In this document: piece after piece, positions 14,357 through 23,900 of the stretch
Numbering within the stretch: position 1 is the first letter of the stretch
Layout of the letters: the number at the start of each line of letters is the position of its first letter
Source of the DNA: Microcaldota archaeon
Lineage (GTDB): Archaea > Micrarchaeota > Micrarchaeia > Micrarchaeales > CABMGC01
Assembly: GCA_027314605.1 (NCBI GenBank)
Contig: DAHVAM010000006.1
Coordinates: forward strand, 1 to 33,310
Length of the DNA stretch: 33,310 nt
Direction of reading: 5' to 3'
The notes under the pieces: generated by a model
The model's database searches: none
The model's input: only the letters and a program-made list of their open reading frames with translations
What the model was told of the DNA's origin: nothing
Position numbers and translations under genes: made by a program

Positions 14357-16479
14357 TCTGCAAAGGCGGCTACCTGGCCGTAGATCTTTTTGGCAATCTC
14401 CTTGCCGAAAAGCCTCTCCAGCTTCTGCTCAGCCCCCTCTTTCCTGAGTTCCGATACCTTTGTTATCCCTGCCGCATACATCATCCTTGCCCTCACCCTT
14501 CCCACCTGCTCAAGGCGAATCAGATCCAGGAGCTCCTTCTTTATGCCGTACCTTAACCTAACACGCAATTCTAGTAGCGTTGTGTACCTTGCCTTCATCA
14601 GCTTGGCAAGCTCCATGCTCGAGTAGGCAAGCCAGTCAGCATTGGAGAGCTTTGTGTAAAGGGAGCCGGGAGTTTCGCCGTACTTCTTGAGCAGCTCCGC
14701 CTCGCTTCTCTCGGATATCCAGTCGCGGAGCATGAGCGCTGTGCTGAATGGCCTCTCGGGCTCATAGTATGACTCGAGGTCGCCTGGCTGCTTCAGCATA
14801 GGATAATATTTGTGCATCTCCAGCTCCGCCTCCTCTGTCACTTTCGAGTAAGGCCTCATCTCCTGCGTATTCGTCATCATGAAGAGGCCTGAGACCTCGT
14901 CGTCAACCTTCGGAATAGAGTCTAGGATCCACTTCGCAGAGACAGGATCTATGTAGAGTTCGCTTACCTTGGCGCCTATCTTCGTGGCCCTGTAGGCTCC
15001 CCCATTCCTTTCGACAAACTTCCACTCCTCAAGCTCTGCGAGTATGTCGTCGAGTATCTGCGCTATGCCTCCCCTGTCAGAATACTGGAAGCCGTAGAAG
15101 GTCTCCGAGAGGAAACCCAGCATCGAGTCGCTTCGAGTGAGGAAGCCCGATGCGACGAATGCGAGTATATGCGTTCTCAATACAGGTAGGACCCCCAGTT
15201 TTGATGTTATCTCCTCCGGCTTCGAGTCTATGTACATCTTTTGTAGGAAATCGGCTTCATCTACGCTCTTGGCTATCAGGAGCGCCCTGCCTTCCTTGTC
15301 GTACTTCGGCCTGCCGGCCCTTCCGAAGAGCTGGAGCACCTCGTTGACGCCTATCTTCTGGCTTCCCTCCTCGCCGCTGTACCTGCTCGTGTCCCTGACG
15401 ACTACAGTATGGGCAGGCAGGTTTACACCATAGCCCAGTGTAGTAGTTGCACAGATTGCTTTCAATCTGCCGTCCCTGAATGCCTCCTCTATCAGATTCC
15501 TCTGCTTATTGACAAGCCCGCTGTGGTGGAATGCGACGCCGTTCTCGACCTGTCTTGCAAGCCTTTCGCACTGCAGGGTGGGCTTGTCCAACGCATTCAG
15601 AATTTCTTCGGAAAGCTTCTTCAGCGACTCTTTCTCCTCGGGCTTCAGCGCCTTGCCCACCACCGCTGCGGCCTTCTCGGCGCCTGACTCAGCGTTCCTC
15701 CTTGTGGCGTAGAAGATTATCAGCTGCTTTCCCCTCTGCAATGTGTCTTCCGTCGCTCTCAGCTCGGCGATCCTGTTGCTTCCCCCAAGTCTTTCCTCCT
15801 CGTCTTTTCCCAGGAGTATCTTTCCGTCGACTATTATCCCCTTCCGCAGCGGGACCGGCCTGTAATCGCTGGCCACAAGTTCCGCGCCAAGCCATTTGCT
15901 TATCTCCTTGGCATTGCCTATTGTTGCGCTGAGCGCTATGACCTGCGCATGCGGGCTGAGGCGCTTGAGCTTGGTCATCAGTATCTCTAGCGTGGGGCCC
16001 CTTGAGACATCGTCAAGCATGTGCACCTCGTCGAAGATGAAGACACCTACAGAGTCAAGCCAGTCCAATCCATGCCTGATAAGGCTGTCAAGCTTCTCGG
16101 TGGAGACGAAGACGACATCATACTTGTCCAGCCATTCGTCAAGGGAGTCCAGGTCGCCTATCGACATCGCAACCTTGAGATATGGGTAGTCCTTCTTGAG
16201 ATCGTTGAATTTCTCAGTGACGAGGGCGCGCATGGGAGCTACGTAGACAGCCTTTCGCCTCTCCCAGATTACCGCCTTGAGCATGGCCATCTCCGCGATC
16301 AGCGTCTTGCCGCTGGCAGTAGGCGCGGCGACGAGCATGTGCTTTCCTGAGAGCAGGCCTTTTTCTATCGACATGGCCTGCGGAGGCGTGAGCTCCGCTA
16401 TTCCTCTCTTCGAGATGCTCTCTATGGCCTCGGCAGGAAGCTTCCTCTCCAGATCGCTTGTCTTCATCGCATCATGCAA
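14353..16479 (-). CDS. Ski2-like DNA helicase, Hel308 type
   Basis: A 708-residue superfamily 2 helicase. Motifs: Q-motif region LTPPQ, Walker A APTASGKT (52-59), Ib-like VSTEKLDSL, DEVH box (150-153), SAT (184-186), motif IV IIFYATRRNAE, motif V ATTTLGYGVNLP, and motif VI QLFGRAGRP (383-391). A winged-helix domain, a ratchet helical bundle and a C-terminal helix-hairpin-helix-like segment (GRVRARMMYAAGITKVSEL) follow, as in Hel308, which unwinds lagging strands at stalled forks. Length is typical. An internal ATG 12 bases downstream (16467) is an equally possible start. Confidence 0.9.
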   Translation of the reverse strand: MHDAMKTSDLERKLPAEAIESISKRGIAELTPPQAMSIEKGLLSGKHMLVAAPTASGKTLIAEMAMLKAVIWERRKAVYVAPMRALVTEKFNDLKKDYPYLKVAMSIGDLDSLDEWLDKYDVVFVSTEKLDSLIRHGLDWLDSVGVFIFDEVHMLDDVSRGPTLEILMTKLKRLSPHAQVIALSATIGNAKEISKWLGAELVASDYRPVPLRKGIIVDGKILLGKDEEERLGGSNRIAELRATEDTLQRGKQLIIFYATRRNAESGAEKAAAVVGKALKPEEKESLKKLSEEILNALDKPTLQCERLARQVENGVAFHHSGLVNKQRNLIEEAFRDGRLKAICATTTLGYGVNLPAHTVVVRDTSRYSGEEGSQKIGVNEVLQLFGRAGRPKYDKEGRALLIAKSVDEADFLQKMYIDSKPEEITSKLGVLPVLRTHILAFVASGFLTRSDSMLGFLSETFYGFQYSDRGGIAQILDDILAELEEWKFVERNGGAYRATKIGAKVSELYIDPVSAKWILDSIPKVDDEVSGLFMMTNTQEMRPYSKVTEEAELEMHKYYPMLKQPGDLESYYEPERPFSTALMLRDWISERSEAELLKKYGETPGSLYTKLSNADWLAYSSMELAKLMKARYTTLLELRVRLRYGIKKELLDLIRLEQVGRVRARMMYAAGITKVSELRKEGAEQKLERLFGKEIAKKIYGQVAAFAD

Positions 16480-16799
16480 CAGACAATAAGGGCCTCAGGA
16501 CATTATTATTGCTTCCTGCGTTAACAAAAAACGGTACGCGGTGAAAACGCTGTTATTCCAATACAAACGCCAAAACAATTAGATTTAAATACTTGATTTT
16601 TTTAATAGTCTTAGAAAAACAGGCAAACGAAAAACAAAATAATCATAAAACTAGGATAAGATAAAGATGTTCAACAAAACACAATGGAACGCGTCTCCGG
16701 TAACAGGAGAGCATTCTTTCGCTTCTTCTTCACTCGGTAGCAAGGCAATAGCAACTGCTAGCCTGCGCCATATCACGCTCATAGAATGAGGAAAACAAT
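16480..16799 (+). other. Long leader region of the decarboxylase gene
   Basis: This A-rich stretch of about 320 bases has no recognised gene. TTTAAATA at 16584-16591 is a good TATA box for a start near 16615, which would give the decarboxylase mRNA an unusual leader of about 185 bases. Within it are a 40-codon open frame (16667-16789) and a small hairpin TCTCC/GGAGA (about 16696-16712). The left part must also contain the minus-strand helicase promoter, which I could not place. Confidence 0.45.
16667..16789 (+). CDS. Candidate 40-codon upstream ORF before the SAM decarboxylase gene
   Basis: An ATG-initiated frame of 40 codons (MFNKTQWNASPVTGEHSF...) ends in TGA at 16787-16789. The stop overlaps GAGG, the ribosome-binding site of the downstream decarboxylase, whose ATG is 10 bases later in a different frame. 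This arrangement would couple translation. The peptide has no recognisable domain and is rich in Ser and Ala. It may be a regulatory leader peptide, an unrecognised small gene or chance; codon content alone cannot decide. Confidence 0.3.
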   Translation: MFNKTQWNASPVTGEHSFASSSLGSKAIATASLRHITLIE

Positions 16800-17225
16800 A
16801 TGTTGGGACCACACCTTACACTGGATTTGACAGGTTGCGATGAAAACGCATTGGCATCTAAGGAGATGATCTTCAAGGTACTTGACGAGATGCCTGCACT
16901 CATAGGCATGCACAAGATAACCGCTCCGCAGATAATACCATACGCTGGAAAGCCTGACTCTTTTGACAAGGGAGGAATATCGGCGTTCGTGCTTATTGCA
17001 GAGTCACACATAACCATACACACATGGAAGGAACAGAGGCACGCCTCTGTGGACATCTTCTCATGCAAGGAGTTCGATGTCGAGAAGGCGATGCTCTACC
17101 TGTCTGCGGTATTCAGGCCTAAGAAAATAGAGAAGAACCTGCTCATGAGGGGAAGGCACTTCGTAAAGGACGTAGGAAAGGTACGGGTTGTCGTTGCGAG
17201 AGAGAGGACTAAGCTTTCAAAATAA
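16800..17225 (+). CDS. speH: S-adenosylmethionine decarboxylase proenzyme
   Basis: A 141-residue pyruvoyl-dependent decarboxylase that makes decarboxylated SAM for spermidine-type polyamine synthesis. The autocleavage site is Glu68-Ser69 in AESHITIHTWKE; Ser69 becomes the pyruvoyl group. His74 and Cys89 (VDIFSC) are the expected processing/catalytic residues. The N-terminal HLTLDLTGCD matches the family's HLxxDxxGC segment. The C-terminus is slightly longer and basic. GAGG at the end of the preceding open frame serves as ribosome-binding site for the ATG at 16800. The long leader suggests post-transcriptional control, as seen for polyamine enzymes in other organisms. Confidence 0.92.
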   Translation: MLGPHLTLDLTGCDENALASKEMIFKVLDEMPALIGMHKITAPQIIPYAGKPDSFDKGGISAFVLIAESHITIHTWKEQRHASVDIFSCKEFDVEKAMLYLSAVFRPKKIEKNLLMRGRHFVKDVGKVRVVVARERTKLSK

Positions 17226-17341
17226 CTACCATGGACTGGGCATCATAATTTGAACGGTTCGGCAGCCAGGCCGGACGTTGCGCTTGCAGTGACGAAGAAT
17301 AAAGCAATATTAACCTTATTCTGGATATAACTACCGCAAGT

Positions 17342-17413
17342 GCCCCAGTAGCTCAGTGGCAGAGCGTTTGTTTTGTAAACAAAAAGTCGAGGGTTCGATT
17401 CCCTTCTGGGGCT
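17342..17413 (+). tRNA. tRNA-Thr (anticodon TGT)
   Basis: A complete 72-base cloverleaf without intron: acceptor GCCCCAG/CTGGGGC, D arm GCTC/GAGC, anticodon stem TTTGT/ACAAA with anticodon TGT at 17374-17376, variable loop AAGTC, T arm GAGGG-TTCGATT-CCCTT, and discriminator T, which is normal for archaeal tRNA-Thr. CCA is not encoded. AATATTAAC about 30 bases upstream is a likely TATA element. Confidence 0.95.
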
Positions 17414-17488
17414 CTGAGCAAATGTCCTAGAAGTCCGATATTGCTTGTGGCATGGGAAAATACACTGCGGTTTCCTATCGCCAAAAGA

Positions 17489-17496
17489 TATAAAAT
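17489..17496 (+). promoter_or_regulatory. TATA box of the nucleotidyltransferase gene
   Basis: TATAAAAT is centred about 37 bases before the ATG at 17529. A start near 17518 leaves a short leader containing GGTG (17520-17523). Confidence 0.5.
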
Positions 17497-17528
17497 ATGA
17501 TAAAGTATGATATCATAATGGTGTATTG

Positions 17529-18320
17529 ATGGACGCGCTTGTATTATGCGGAGGCTTCGCCACAAGGCTTGAGCCGATAACGTTATTTGTACCGAAGCCC
17601 CTTCTCCCGATAGGCGGAAGGCCGATACTTGATTACATTGTAGACGACCTCGCAGACGCGCCTGAGGTAAACAGGATAATAATATCGACGAACATGAAGT
17701 TCGCAGAGCAGTTCAGATACTGGGCGAACAACAAGTCAGCCTCTGGGATCCGGAAGAAGCTTGAGCTGGTAGTTGAGCCTGCGCTCCACAACGGCGAGAA
17801 ATTCGGCGCCATAAAGGGCATCAGGTTTGCGATAGAGAAGGCAGGAGTGGCTGACGACCTGATAATCATAGCCGGAGACAACTTCTACAGCTCAAGCGTT
17901 TCTGAAGCCATAAAGGGCTTTGCGAGGGAAGGCAGGAAGCCGACCGTATGTGTGCATGATGTAGGATCCTTGGGCGAAGCCTCGAGATTCGGGATAGTTA
18001 AGATGGAGAGCAGTACCATAAAGGAGTTCGAGGAGAAGCCTGTTGCCCCTACCTCCACGATGGCCAGCACAGGCATATACATATATCCAAAGGAGGCTCT
18101 TGCGAGATTTGAGGAGTATCTCGCTGGGCAGAACAACCCTGATGCGCCTGGTTTCTTCCTAAAGTGGCTGATCGGCAAGGAGGAGGTCAGGGGAATAGTG
18201 CAGAAGGGAGAATGGTTCGATATAGGCAACATCGATACTTACAGCAAGTTATGCGCACAGTTCAATGGAAGAGCGGCGAGCAGCGACCAGGAGGCAGCTG
18301 CATCCGGATCTGTACATTAG
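17529..18320 (+). CDS. Sugar-phosphate nucleotidyltransferase (RmlA-like)
   Basis: A 263-residue nucleotidyltransferase that couples a sugar 1-phosphate to an NTP, most like glucose-1-phosphate thymidylyl/uridylyltransferases. The signature is at the N-terminus: LCGGFATRLEPIT and VPKPLLPIGGRPILDYI. Further motifs are the metal-binding GDN (IIAGDNFYSS), FEEKP, TGIYIYP and the C-terminal WFDIGNIDTY. No left-handed beta-helix acyltransferase domain is attached. It probably supplies activated sugar for surface glycans or protein glycosylation. A TTG lies immediately upstream of the chosen ATG. The nucleotide specificity cannot be read. Confidence 0.88.
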   Translation: MDALVLCGGFATRLEPITLFVPKPLLPIGGRPILDYIVDDLADAPEVNRIIISTNMKFAEQFRYWANNKSASGIRKKLELVVEPALHNGEKFGAIKGIRFAIEKAGVADDLIIIAGDNFYSSSVSEAIKGFAREGRKPTVCVHDVGSLGEASRFGIVKMESSTIKEFEEKPVAPTSTMASTGIYIYPKEALARFEEYLAGQNNPDAPGFFLKWLIGKEEVRGIVQKGEWFDIGNIDTYSKLCAQFNGRAASSDQEAAASGSVH

Positions 18321-18491
18321 GTATTTATACCTGGCTTTGCAAATCTTTTTCTGATTAAGATGAGACAGAGTAACCAGACGGCACGGTGGCATATCTAAAA
18401 TTCAGCTGTTGGTTACAGAATGCATTGGAAATCGGTTCCCTAATTCTTCGTTCGGATATTTGATTCTCCTTGAAACAAGTGGTAGATGTGA

Positions 18492-19199
18492 ATGAAAACA
18501 AAGGACGTTAGAGTAGCGATTGCAGGAACGAGGGCAGCAGAGGTCCTGCCGGCCGACCCCAGAAGTATTGATCATGGATTGCTGAAGAGCCTCGCGAGAA
18601 GCACGAGGAACGGCTTCGGAACCGACATATCAGATGAATCGGTAAAGGAGCACGTTATGGGCTCCAACATTTTGCAATTGCTTAAGGTCGAGGGCGCTCC
18701 TGTTGGCTTTGCCAGCTATGACATGATAGAAGTCACGCCAGGGAACGGAGTCGGCAGGGAAAGGCAGCTATCGGTGCTTTACCTGAGGGGGATAGTGGTG
18801 GAGAAGGAGCACCAGGGGCGCGGATTTTTCAAGGAGGCTCTTTCGCAGGCCATCGGCCAGAATAGTCCAGACGTGCTCTCGATGAGGACCCAGAATCCAC
18901 TTATCTACATGGCTACGAAGAGGCTGGTGGGAAGGATGTACCCCAATGGCGGCGTCTATCCTTCGGTAACGCTTGGGCATAACGAACATGCACACAGTCT
19001 CGGCCTGGAAATAGCGAAGAGGCTTGGGATGCGAAGATACGAGGATTCTGAGTTCAGGGAGCAGAGGACGTACGAGACTGCGCTGAACGATACTGTGCCC
19101 AGAGTTGACGAAGAAACAGAAAGGCTCTTTAGTTCGCTCAGGATAAACAGGAATAGAGGCGACTCGATAGTAATAGTTTCGCTGCTCCGACCCGGTTAG
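18492..19199 (+). CDS. GNAT-family N-acetyltransferase
   Basis: A 235-residue protein with a GNAT fold. Motif A is clear: LYLRGIVVEKEHQGRGFFKEAL, where QGRG matches the acetyl-CoA pyrophosphate loop Q/R-x-x-G-x-G/A. N-terminal strands include ILQLLKVEGAPVGFASYDM. The C-terminal 80 residues extend beyond a minimal GNAT domain and are charged. Acceptor unknown. It stands alone, with about 170 bases upstream containing nothing recognisable beyond A/T-rich sequence and a weak inverted repeat. Confidence 0.75.
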   Translation: MKTKDVRVAIAGTRAAEVLPADPRSIDHGLLKSLARSTRNGFGTDISDESVKEHVMGSNILQLLKVEGAPVGFASYDMIEVTPGNGVGRERQLSVLYLRGIVVEKEHQGRGFFKEALSQAIGQNSPDVLSMRTQNPLIYMATKRLVGRMYPNGGVYPSVTLGHNEHAHSLGLEIAKRLGMRRYEDSEFREQRTYETALNDTVPRVDEETERLFSSLRINRNRGDSIVIVSLLRPG

Positions 19200-19214
19200 T
19201 AGTGTGGTGTTTGC

Positions 19215-19958
19215 TTGAAAATAATGGAATTTGGAAACGGAAAGAAAAGGATCTGCCTGGTTGGATGCCTTCACGGAAATGAGGTGATAGGAATGAAGGT
19301 GATAAATAGGCTAAGAAGGGAGGGTGTCGAATGCGCATCGGTCAAGGCCATAATAGCAAATGAGAGAGCCATAAGTATCAGGAGAAGATTTGTAGACACC
19401 GATGGAAACAGGTGCTTTCCGGGGAAGAGAAATGGCAATGTCGAAGAGAGAATGGCTTATAGGCTATTGAAAGAGATTGAAGGATACGATTACGTCATAG
19501 ATATACATTCCACCCATGCAGACATGGCTGATACAGTGATAGTGACAAAAAGGAAGAGCCTGAATGAGGCCAGGCTCAGGGTCCCGATAAAAAACATCGT
19601 CCTGATGGGCAGGGAGATAGCAAAAGGCCATTCACTGATAGATTTTGCTGAAAAGGGCATAAGTCTGGAGTTTTATAAGAAGAGGAGCGTAAAGGACGTT
19701 TCGATGTTGGTAAGGCAGACCATAGAGAACATAGGGGAGGGAAAGCGCCTGAAGACGAAGAAAGAGGTCTATAGGGTTACGGGCTTCATTCAGAGAACCG
19801 GGAGGCCTTTTGCGATAAGGAATTACAGGCTTGTCAGAAAAGGGCAGCCGCTGATGAAAGACGGGCCTAGGATTGTAAGAAGCGAAGACAGCTTCTATCC
19901 CATCTTCTTTGGGGAGAGGGGCTACAAGGGGCTCTGCATGAAGTCGGTGAAGGAATAG
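19215..19958 (+). CDS. AstE/AspA-family zinc deacylase
   Basis: A 247-residue member of the succinylglutamate desuccinylase/aspartoacylase branch of zinc carboxypeptidases. Zinc ligands are His20 and Glu23 in GCLHGNE, and His98 in VIDIHST. The substrate-carboxylate segment DTDGNRCFPG (61-70) corresponds to the family's NRxFPG. It likely removes an acyl group from an amino acid or related small molecule. GGTG at 19206-19209 sits 5 bases before the TTG at 19215, supporting that start; an in-frame ATG is at 19224. It follows the GNAT gene by 15 bases, so the two may be cotranscribed, perhaps as an acylation/deacylation pair. Confidence 0.83.
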   Translation: MKIMEFGNGKKRICLVGCLHGNEVIGMKVINRLRREGVECASVKAIIANERAISIRRRFVDTDGNRCFPGKRNGNVEERMAYRLLKEIEGYDYVIDIHSTHADMADTVIVTKRKSLNEARLRVPIKNIVLMGREIAKGHSLIDFAEKGISLEFYKKRSVKDVSMLVRQTIENIGEGKRLKTKKEVYRVTGFIQRTGRPFAIRNYRLVRKGQPLMKDGPRIVRSEDSFYPIFFGERGYKGLCMKSVKE

Positions 19959-20894
19959 TTAATTCCTCACAATGGTCTGGTTGCATCCGGGCACATTGCC
20001 TACCTGGCCTTTTATTATGAGGGATGGAAAACCCAGGTATGGCACGTCAGTTACTACGTATCCTATCACGTCGGAGGAGTTTACAGGGTAGTTCAACGAC
20101 TCTATGTCAAGGATGGGATTGTTGTCGCCCTTCGTCAGGATGTAGTACTTGCCGTCCACATTCATGGCCGCGAATATCCTGTGTATTATGTCTCCTGTGA
20201 AGTAGTCCACGCTTGTGGTTTTGTAGACTATGATCGGATTGCTGTAATTCTCTGCGATTGTAGTGTTGGCTATCGTTATGCTTGGGACGTACACTATGCT
20301 CTTGTTGCCTTCCGGAGTAACGAGCCTGGCTGTGGAGTATCCGTACTTGATAAGATTGTTTTGCTGATTTGTGCTGCACTGCCCATACATCGATGGGCTG
20401 GATCTTGCTATGCATTCGAGGCTGTAGAAGCCGAACCCGGAAGGACTGGAAGAGCCTGTTATCGAGGATATTTCAGAAGGATTGCCGTTGAAGTAGGCGA
20501 ATGGCTGCGCGAATTCGCCCTGCATGTTGCTTACCATCCCGGAAAATTGCGCCTGGGATACATTCACGACTGGAATGTTGTGTTTGGAAAGGAATGTGGT
20601 CATGTTTGGAATTCCATGCAGCAGCACGACGTCTCCCCTATGAAGAGTCGGAAGCATGCTGCAGCTGGCAACGACGTTTATCGGGGAATTTGTCTGGAGT
20701 ATTGCGGCAGGTATCAGCCAGAATATTATGATTGCCGCAGTTACCGCCATTACAACATCAACGAGGGTCTTCCTGCCGCCCTCGGCCTTGATGCTGGACC
20801 GGAATTCCACTGCAACTGTCACTAGGATAAGGACAAAGGCCAATGCCCCTAGGATCTCCAGTCCCGAGAGTACATAGCCGATTATGGATAGCAT
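19959..20894 (-). CDS. Archaeal signal peptidase I with enlarged outer domain
   Basis: A 311-residue membrane serine protease that removes Sec signal peptides. Two N-terminal hydrophobic helices (about 2-28 and 44-66) precede the catalytic core. Catalytic Ser79 is in SCSMLPTLHRGD. The second residue is His238 in GDIIHRI, as in archaeal/ER-type enzymes, and Asp257 lies in TKGDNN. The final segment VVTDVPYLGFPSLIIKG is typical. About 150 residues separate Ser79 and His238, far more than the few dozen usual in archaeal enzymes; this insert holds Cys161 and Cys173. The frame stays open upstream of the ATG without another ATG, GTG or TTG. It follows smc by 68 bases. Confidence 0.88.
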   Translation of the reverse strand: MLSIIGYVLSGLEILGALAFVLILVTVAVEFRSSIKAEGGRKTLVDVVMAVTAAIIIFWLIPAAILQTNSPINVVASCSMLPTLHRGDVVLLHGIPNMTTFLSKHNIPVVNVSQAQFSGMVSNMQGEFAQPFAYFNGNPSEISSITGSSSPSGFGFYSLECIARSSPSMYGQCSTNQQNNLIKYGYSTARLVTPEGNKSIVYVPSITIANTTIAENYSNPIIVYKTTSVDYFTGDIIHRIFAAMNVDGKYYILTKGDNNPILDIESLNYPVNSSDVIGYVVTDVPYLGFPSLIIKGQVGNVPGCNQTIVRN

Positions 20895-20962
20895 CAGCGC
20901 CGCGTATAGGGCGTATATGAGATTGTTGTTCGCGTCTTTCTTCTTCTGTGCCAGTGCATCGC

Positions 20963-23900
20963 CTATTGCTTCCTGTTGACTATGCTGGATATCTCTATTC
21001 CAACGGCTCGCGACTCGTCGTTGGACTTCGCTACGCCTATGGCTGTGTCGGCATTGACTATCAGTGAATCATTGTGGCTCACCACGACGAACTGCGCGTT
21101 CTTGCTCATCTCCTTTATGAGCTGGGATAGCTTCTTGGAGTTCTCCTTGTCAAGCGCAGCGTCGACCTCGTCGAAGAGATATAGGCCGGAAGGCTTGCAC
21201 ATGTGTATCGAGAATATGAGTATGAGCGAGAGCAATGATTTCTCCCCTCCGGACATCGAGCTTATCACCCTCCTCCTGTTATCGTTTGTGGCGATTATTT
21301 CTAGGCCGCTGTTGAATGGGTCCTTCTGGTTCTCGAGCATTATCGAGGCGCTGCCCGGGAAGATGAAGTTGTAGAGCCTTGAAAAGTTCTTAGTTACCTC
21401 GTTGAGTGTGGCCATGAATGTCTGCAGTTTCTTTGAGTCTATCTCCTCGATCATCCTCAGCACCGCGTGCCTCTCGTTCTCCAGCGTCTCGACCTTAGAA
21501 AGCGCCTCGTCGGCGTTCTTCTTCTTTTCCTCGAACATCTCTGGCGCCTTCAGGTTGACATTGCCAAGCTCCGATATCTTCGCGTTGAGCACTATCACCT
21601 CCTTCTCCATCTCTGCCATGTTCTCCTTGAGAGGCTCCATGGCCTCCTTGTAGACCGCGAGCTCGGCTTTGAAGTCTGCGATCCTCGTCTCTGCCTGGCT
21701 TCTTCTGAGCTTCAGTTCCCCCAGTTGCCTATCGAGGTTTGAATGCTCGGATCCGGTCTTTGAGTGTTCCGCAGTCAATTTTGCGATATCGACGTCAAGC
21801 CCGCTTATTCTCCCGTAAATCTTCTTGCTAGTCTCATTGTCGGAGGTTATCTGCATTTCTATGTCCTTCTTCGAGATGTCCAGCTCCCTGAGCTTCTTCT
21901 CCGCATCCTTGAGCTGCTTTTTCGCCTCGTCTATGGCCTTCCTCCTCTCGGCCGCCTGCTTCCTGAGCTCCGATACCTTGCGCTCGAGCATCTGGTTCTC
22001 CTTCTGCATCTCGGCCTTCCTTATCTTCGTCGACTCTGCCTCCTTTCGCATGGCCTCCAGCCTTTCAAGGTCTTCCTTGCTCATGCCGTGCTTTGCCAAC
22101 TGCTTCGATATCTCGACGGTCTTGTTGTAGGCCGTTGAGAGTCTCTCCCTGGCAGAATCGAGCTCTTCCTGCTGCCTCTTGTGCGCCGCGTCCAGATCAA
22201 GTATCTGCCTTGCTAACCTTTCCCCCCGCTCCTCTGCGTTCTTCAGGCTCTTGGATATCGAGGACCTATGCTCCTCGTGCTTCCTCATTTCATTCTCTAG
22301 CGTGATTAGTTCCTGCTCTGCGGACTTCAGCTCCGCTTCTGCGTACGCTGCCTCCTTCCTCTGCTTGAAAAGCTGCTCCGTCTTCTCGCTCAGGCTCCTC
22401 TTCATTGCTATCGAGCTCTCCGTCAGATCCCTGAGCTGCTTCTCTATGTTCGCCACAGAGGTCCTTTTCTGCATCGAGCCCCCTGACATTACCCCTGACT
22501 GTTCAAGCAGGTCCCCCGACGTTGTGACATACCTGTGCTTCCCTATGCCTATCTTCTTTGCGTGTTCCGAGTCGTTTACAAGGTATGTGTTGTTGAAGAC
22601 AAAACCGAAGGCGTTCTTGAATTTTGGATCGAATTCTATCACGTCAAGGATTGGCTTTGCATCCCTCTCCGCTTTAGGCTCCGGGCTGGGCAGTAGCTCC
22701 CTCATGGGTATGAAGGTCGCTCTCCCCAGGCTGTTTTCACGCAGGTACTTTATCACGTTGTCGGCAGTGTTGATCGACTCGACAACTATGTAGTCCATCC
22801 TTGCGCCTGCGGCGGCCTCGACTGCTGCAGAGTGACTCGTGTCGTAGGTGCACAGGTCGGATATCCTTCCGCAGAAGCCCTTGTCCTTGCCGAATTTCTC
22901 CTTTATCTTATCGTAGACGGCTCCGCTTCTTGACTGCGTTGCTCCCTTCTGCAGCCTCAGTTCTATTATAGATTCATCTGCATTGGCTATCCTCTTGTTC
23001 AGCGAGTCAGTCTCCGAGTCGAGTGACTTTATAGCGGAAGAGAGTGTTGTGAACTTCGCCTCCGCGTCCTTCTGTCTCTTCCTAAGCTCAGCTTTCTTCG
23101 AAGAAAGGTCAGAGACCATATCCCCGATTGCGTTTGCCTCCTTGAGCAGGGATTCCTTGTCTGAGGAGAACTTGGAGAGCTCCTCCTTCAGATTAAGCAT
23201 CTTTGCGTTAAGTGCCTCGAGAGACGATTCGGCCTTCGTGACAACGGCGTTCAGCTCGTCTACGTTTCCAAAATCTGCCGAGACGTCATCAGGATTTATG
23301 TTGCTCTTCGCCAGCCTGTCCTCCATCTCCTTGACGGCCTTTGAGAGAGAGTCGATCTCAGCTGCGTTCTTCGAGATGGTCTCTTTTGTTGAGAGGTCCT
23401 CTGCCTTGATCTCGCCGATCGCCTTCTCGTTCCCAGCAATCAGGTTCTGGCGATTGCCGTTTGTCATCTCGATCTTGGCTATCTCCATCTTGGCGGCTTC
23501 CAGCCTTGCGTTTATCTCGCCCATGGTCTTCGCGCTGTCCCCCAGGTCCTTCGTGAACCTCTGCCTGTCGAGATTGAAGCCGTCTATCCTCTTAGCCATC
23601 TCCTCCAGCTTGTTCGCAAGCTCGTTCTTCTTCGCGTCTGTTATCGCCATTGCCTTGGTGTATTCGGAAAAAATCGCCTCAGATTCCTGCTTTTTCGATA
23701 CCACTATGCTGTAGTTCAGGGACTTGAGCCTGGTGCTCATCTGGAGGTACCTCTCAGCGGCGGCCTTCTCCGTTTCGAGTTCCTTCAGGAAGCCCATCCT
23801 CTCCTCAAGCATTATCTGCCCTTCCGAGATTCTCTGCCCTACCTTCTCAAGCTCCTTGAGCGCCTCCTCCTTCTTCCTCTCGAATTCATCTATGCCAGAT

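Noticed and set aside
18319-18332. AGGTAT-TT-ATACCT inverted repeat just after the nucleotidyltransferase stop
   Set aside because: The two-base loop makes a stable hairpin unlikely; it is more simply an A/T-rich stretch, and the nearby T-run is weak evidence of termination.
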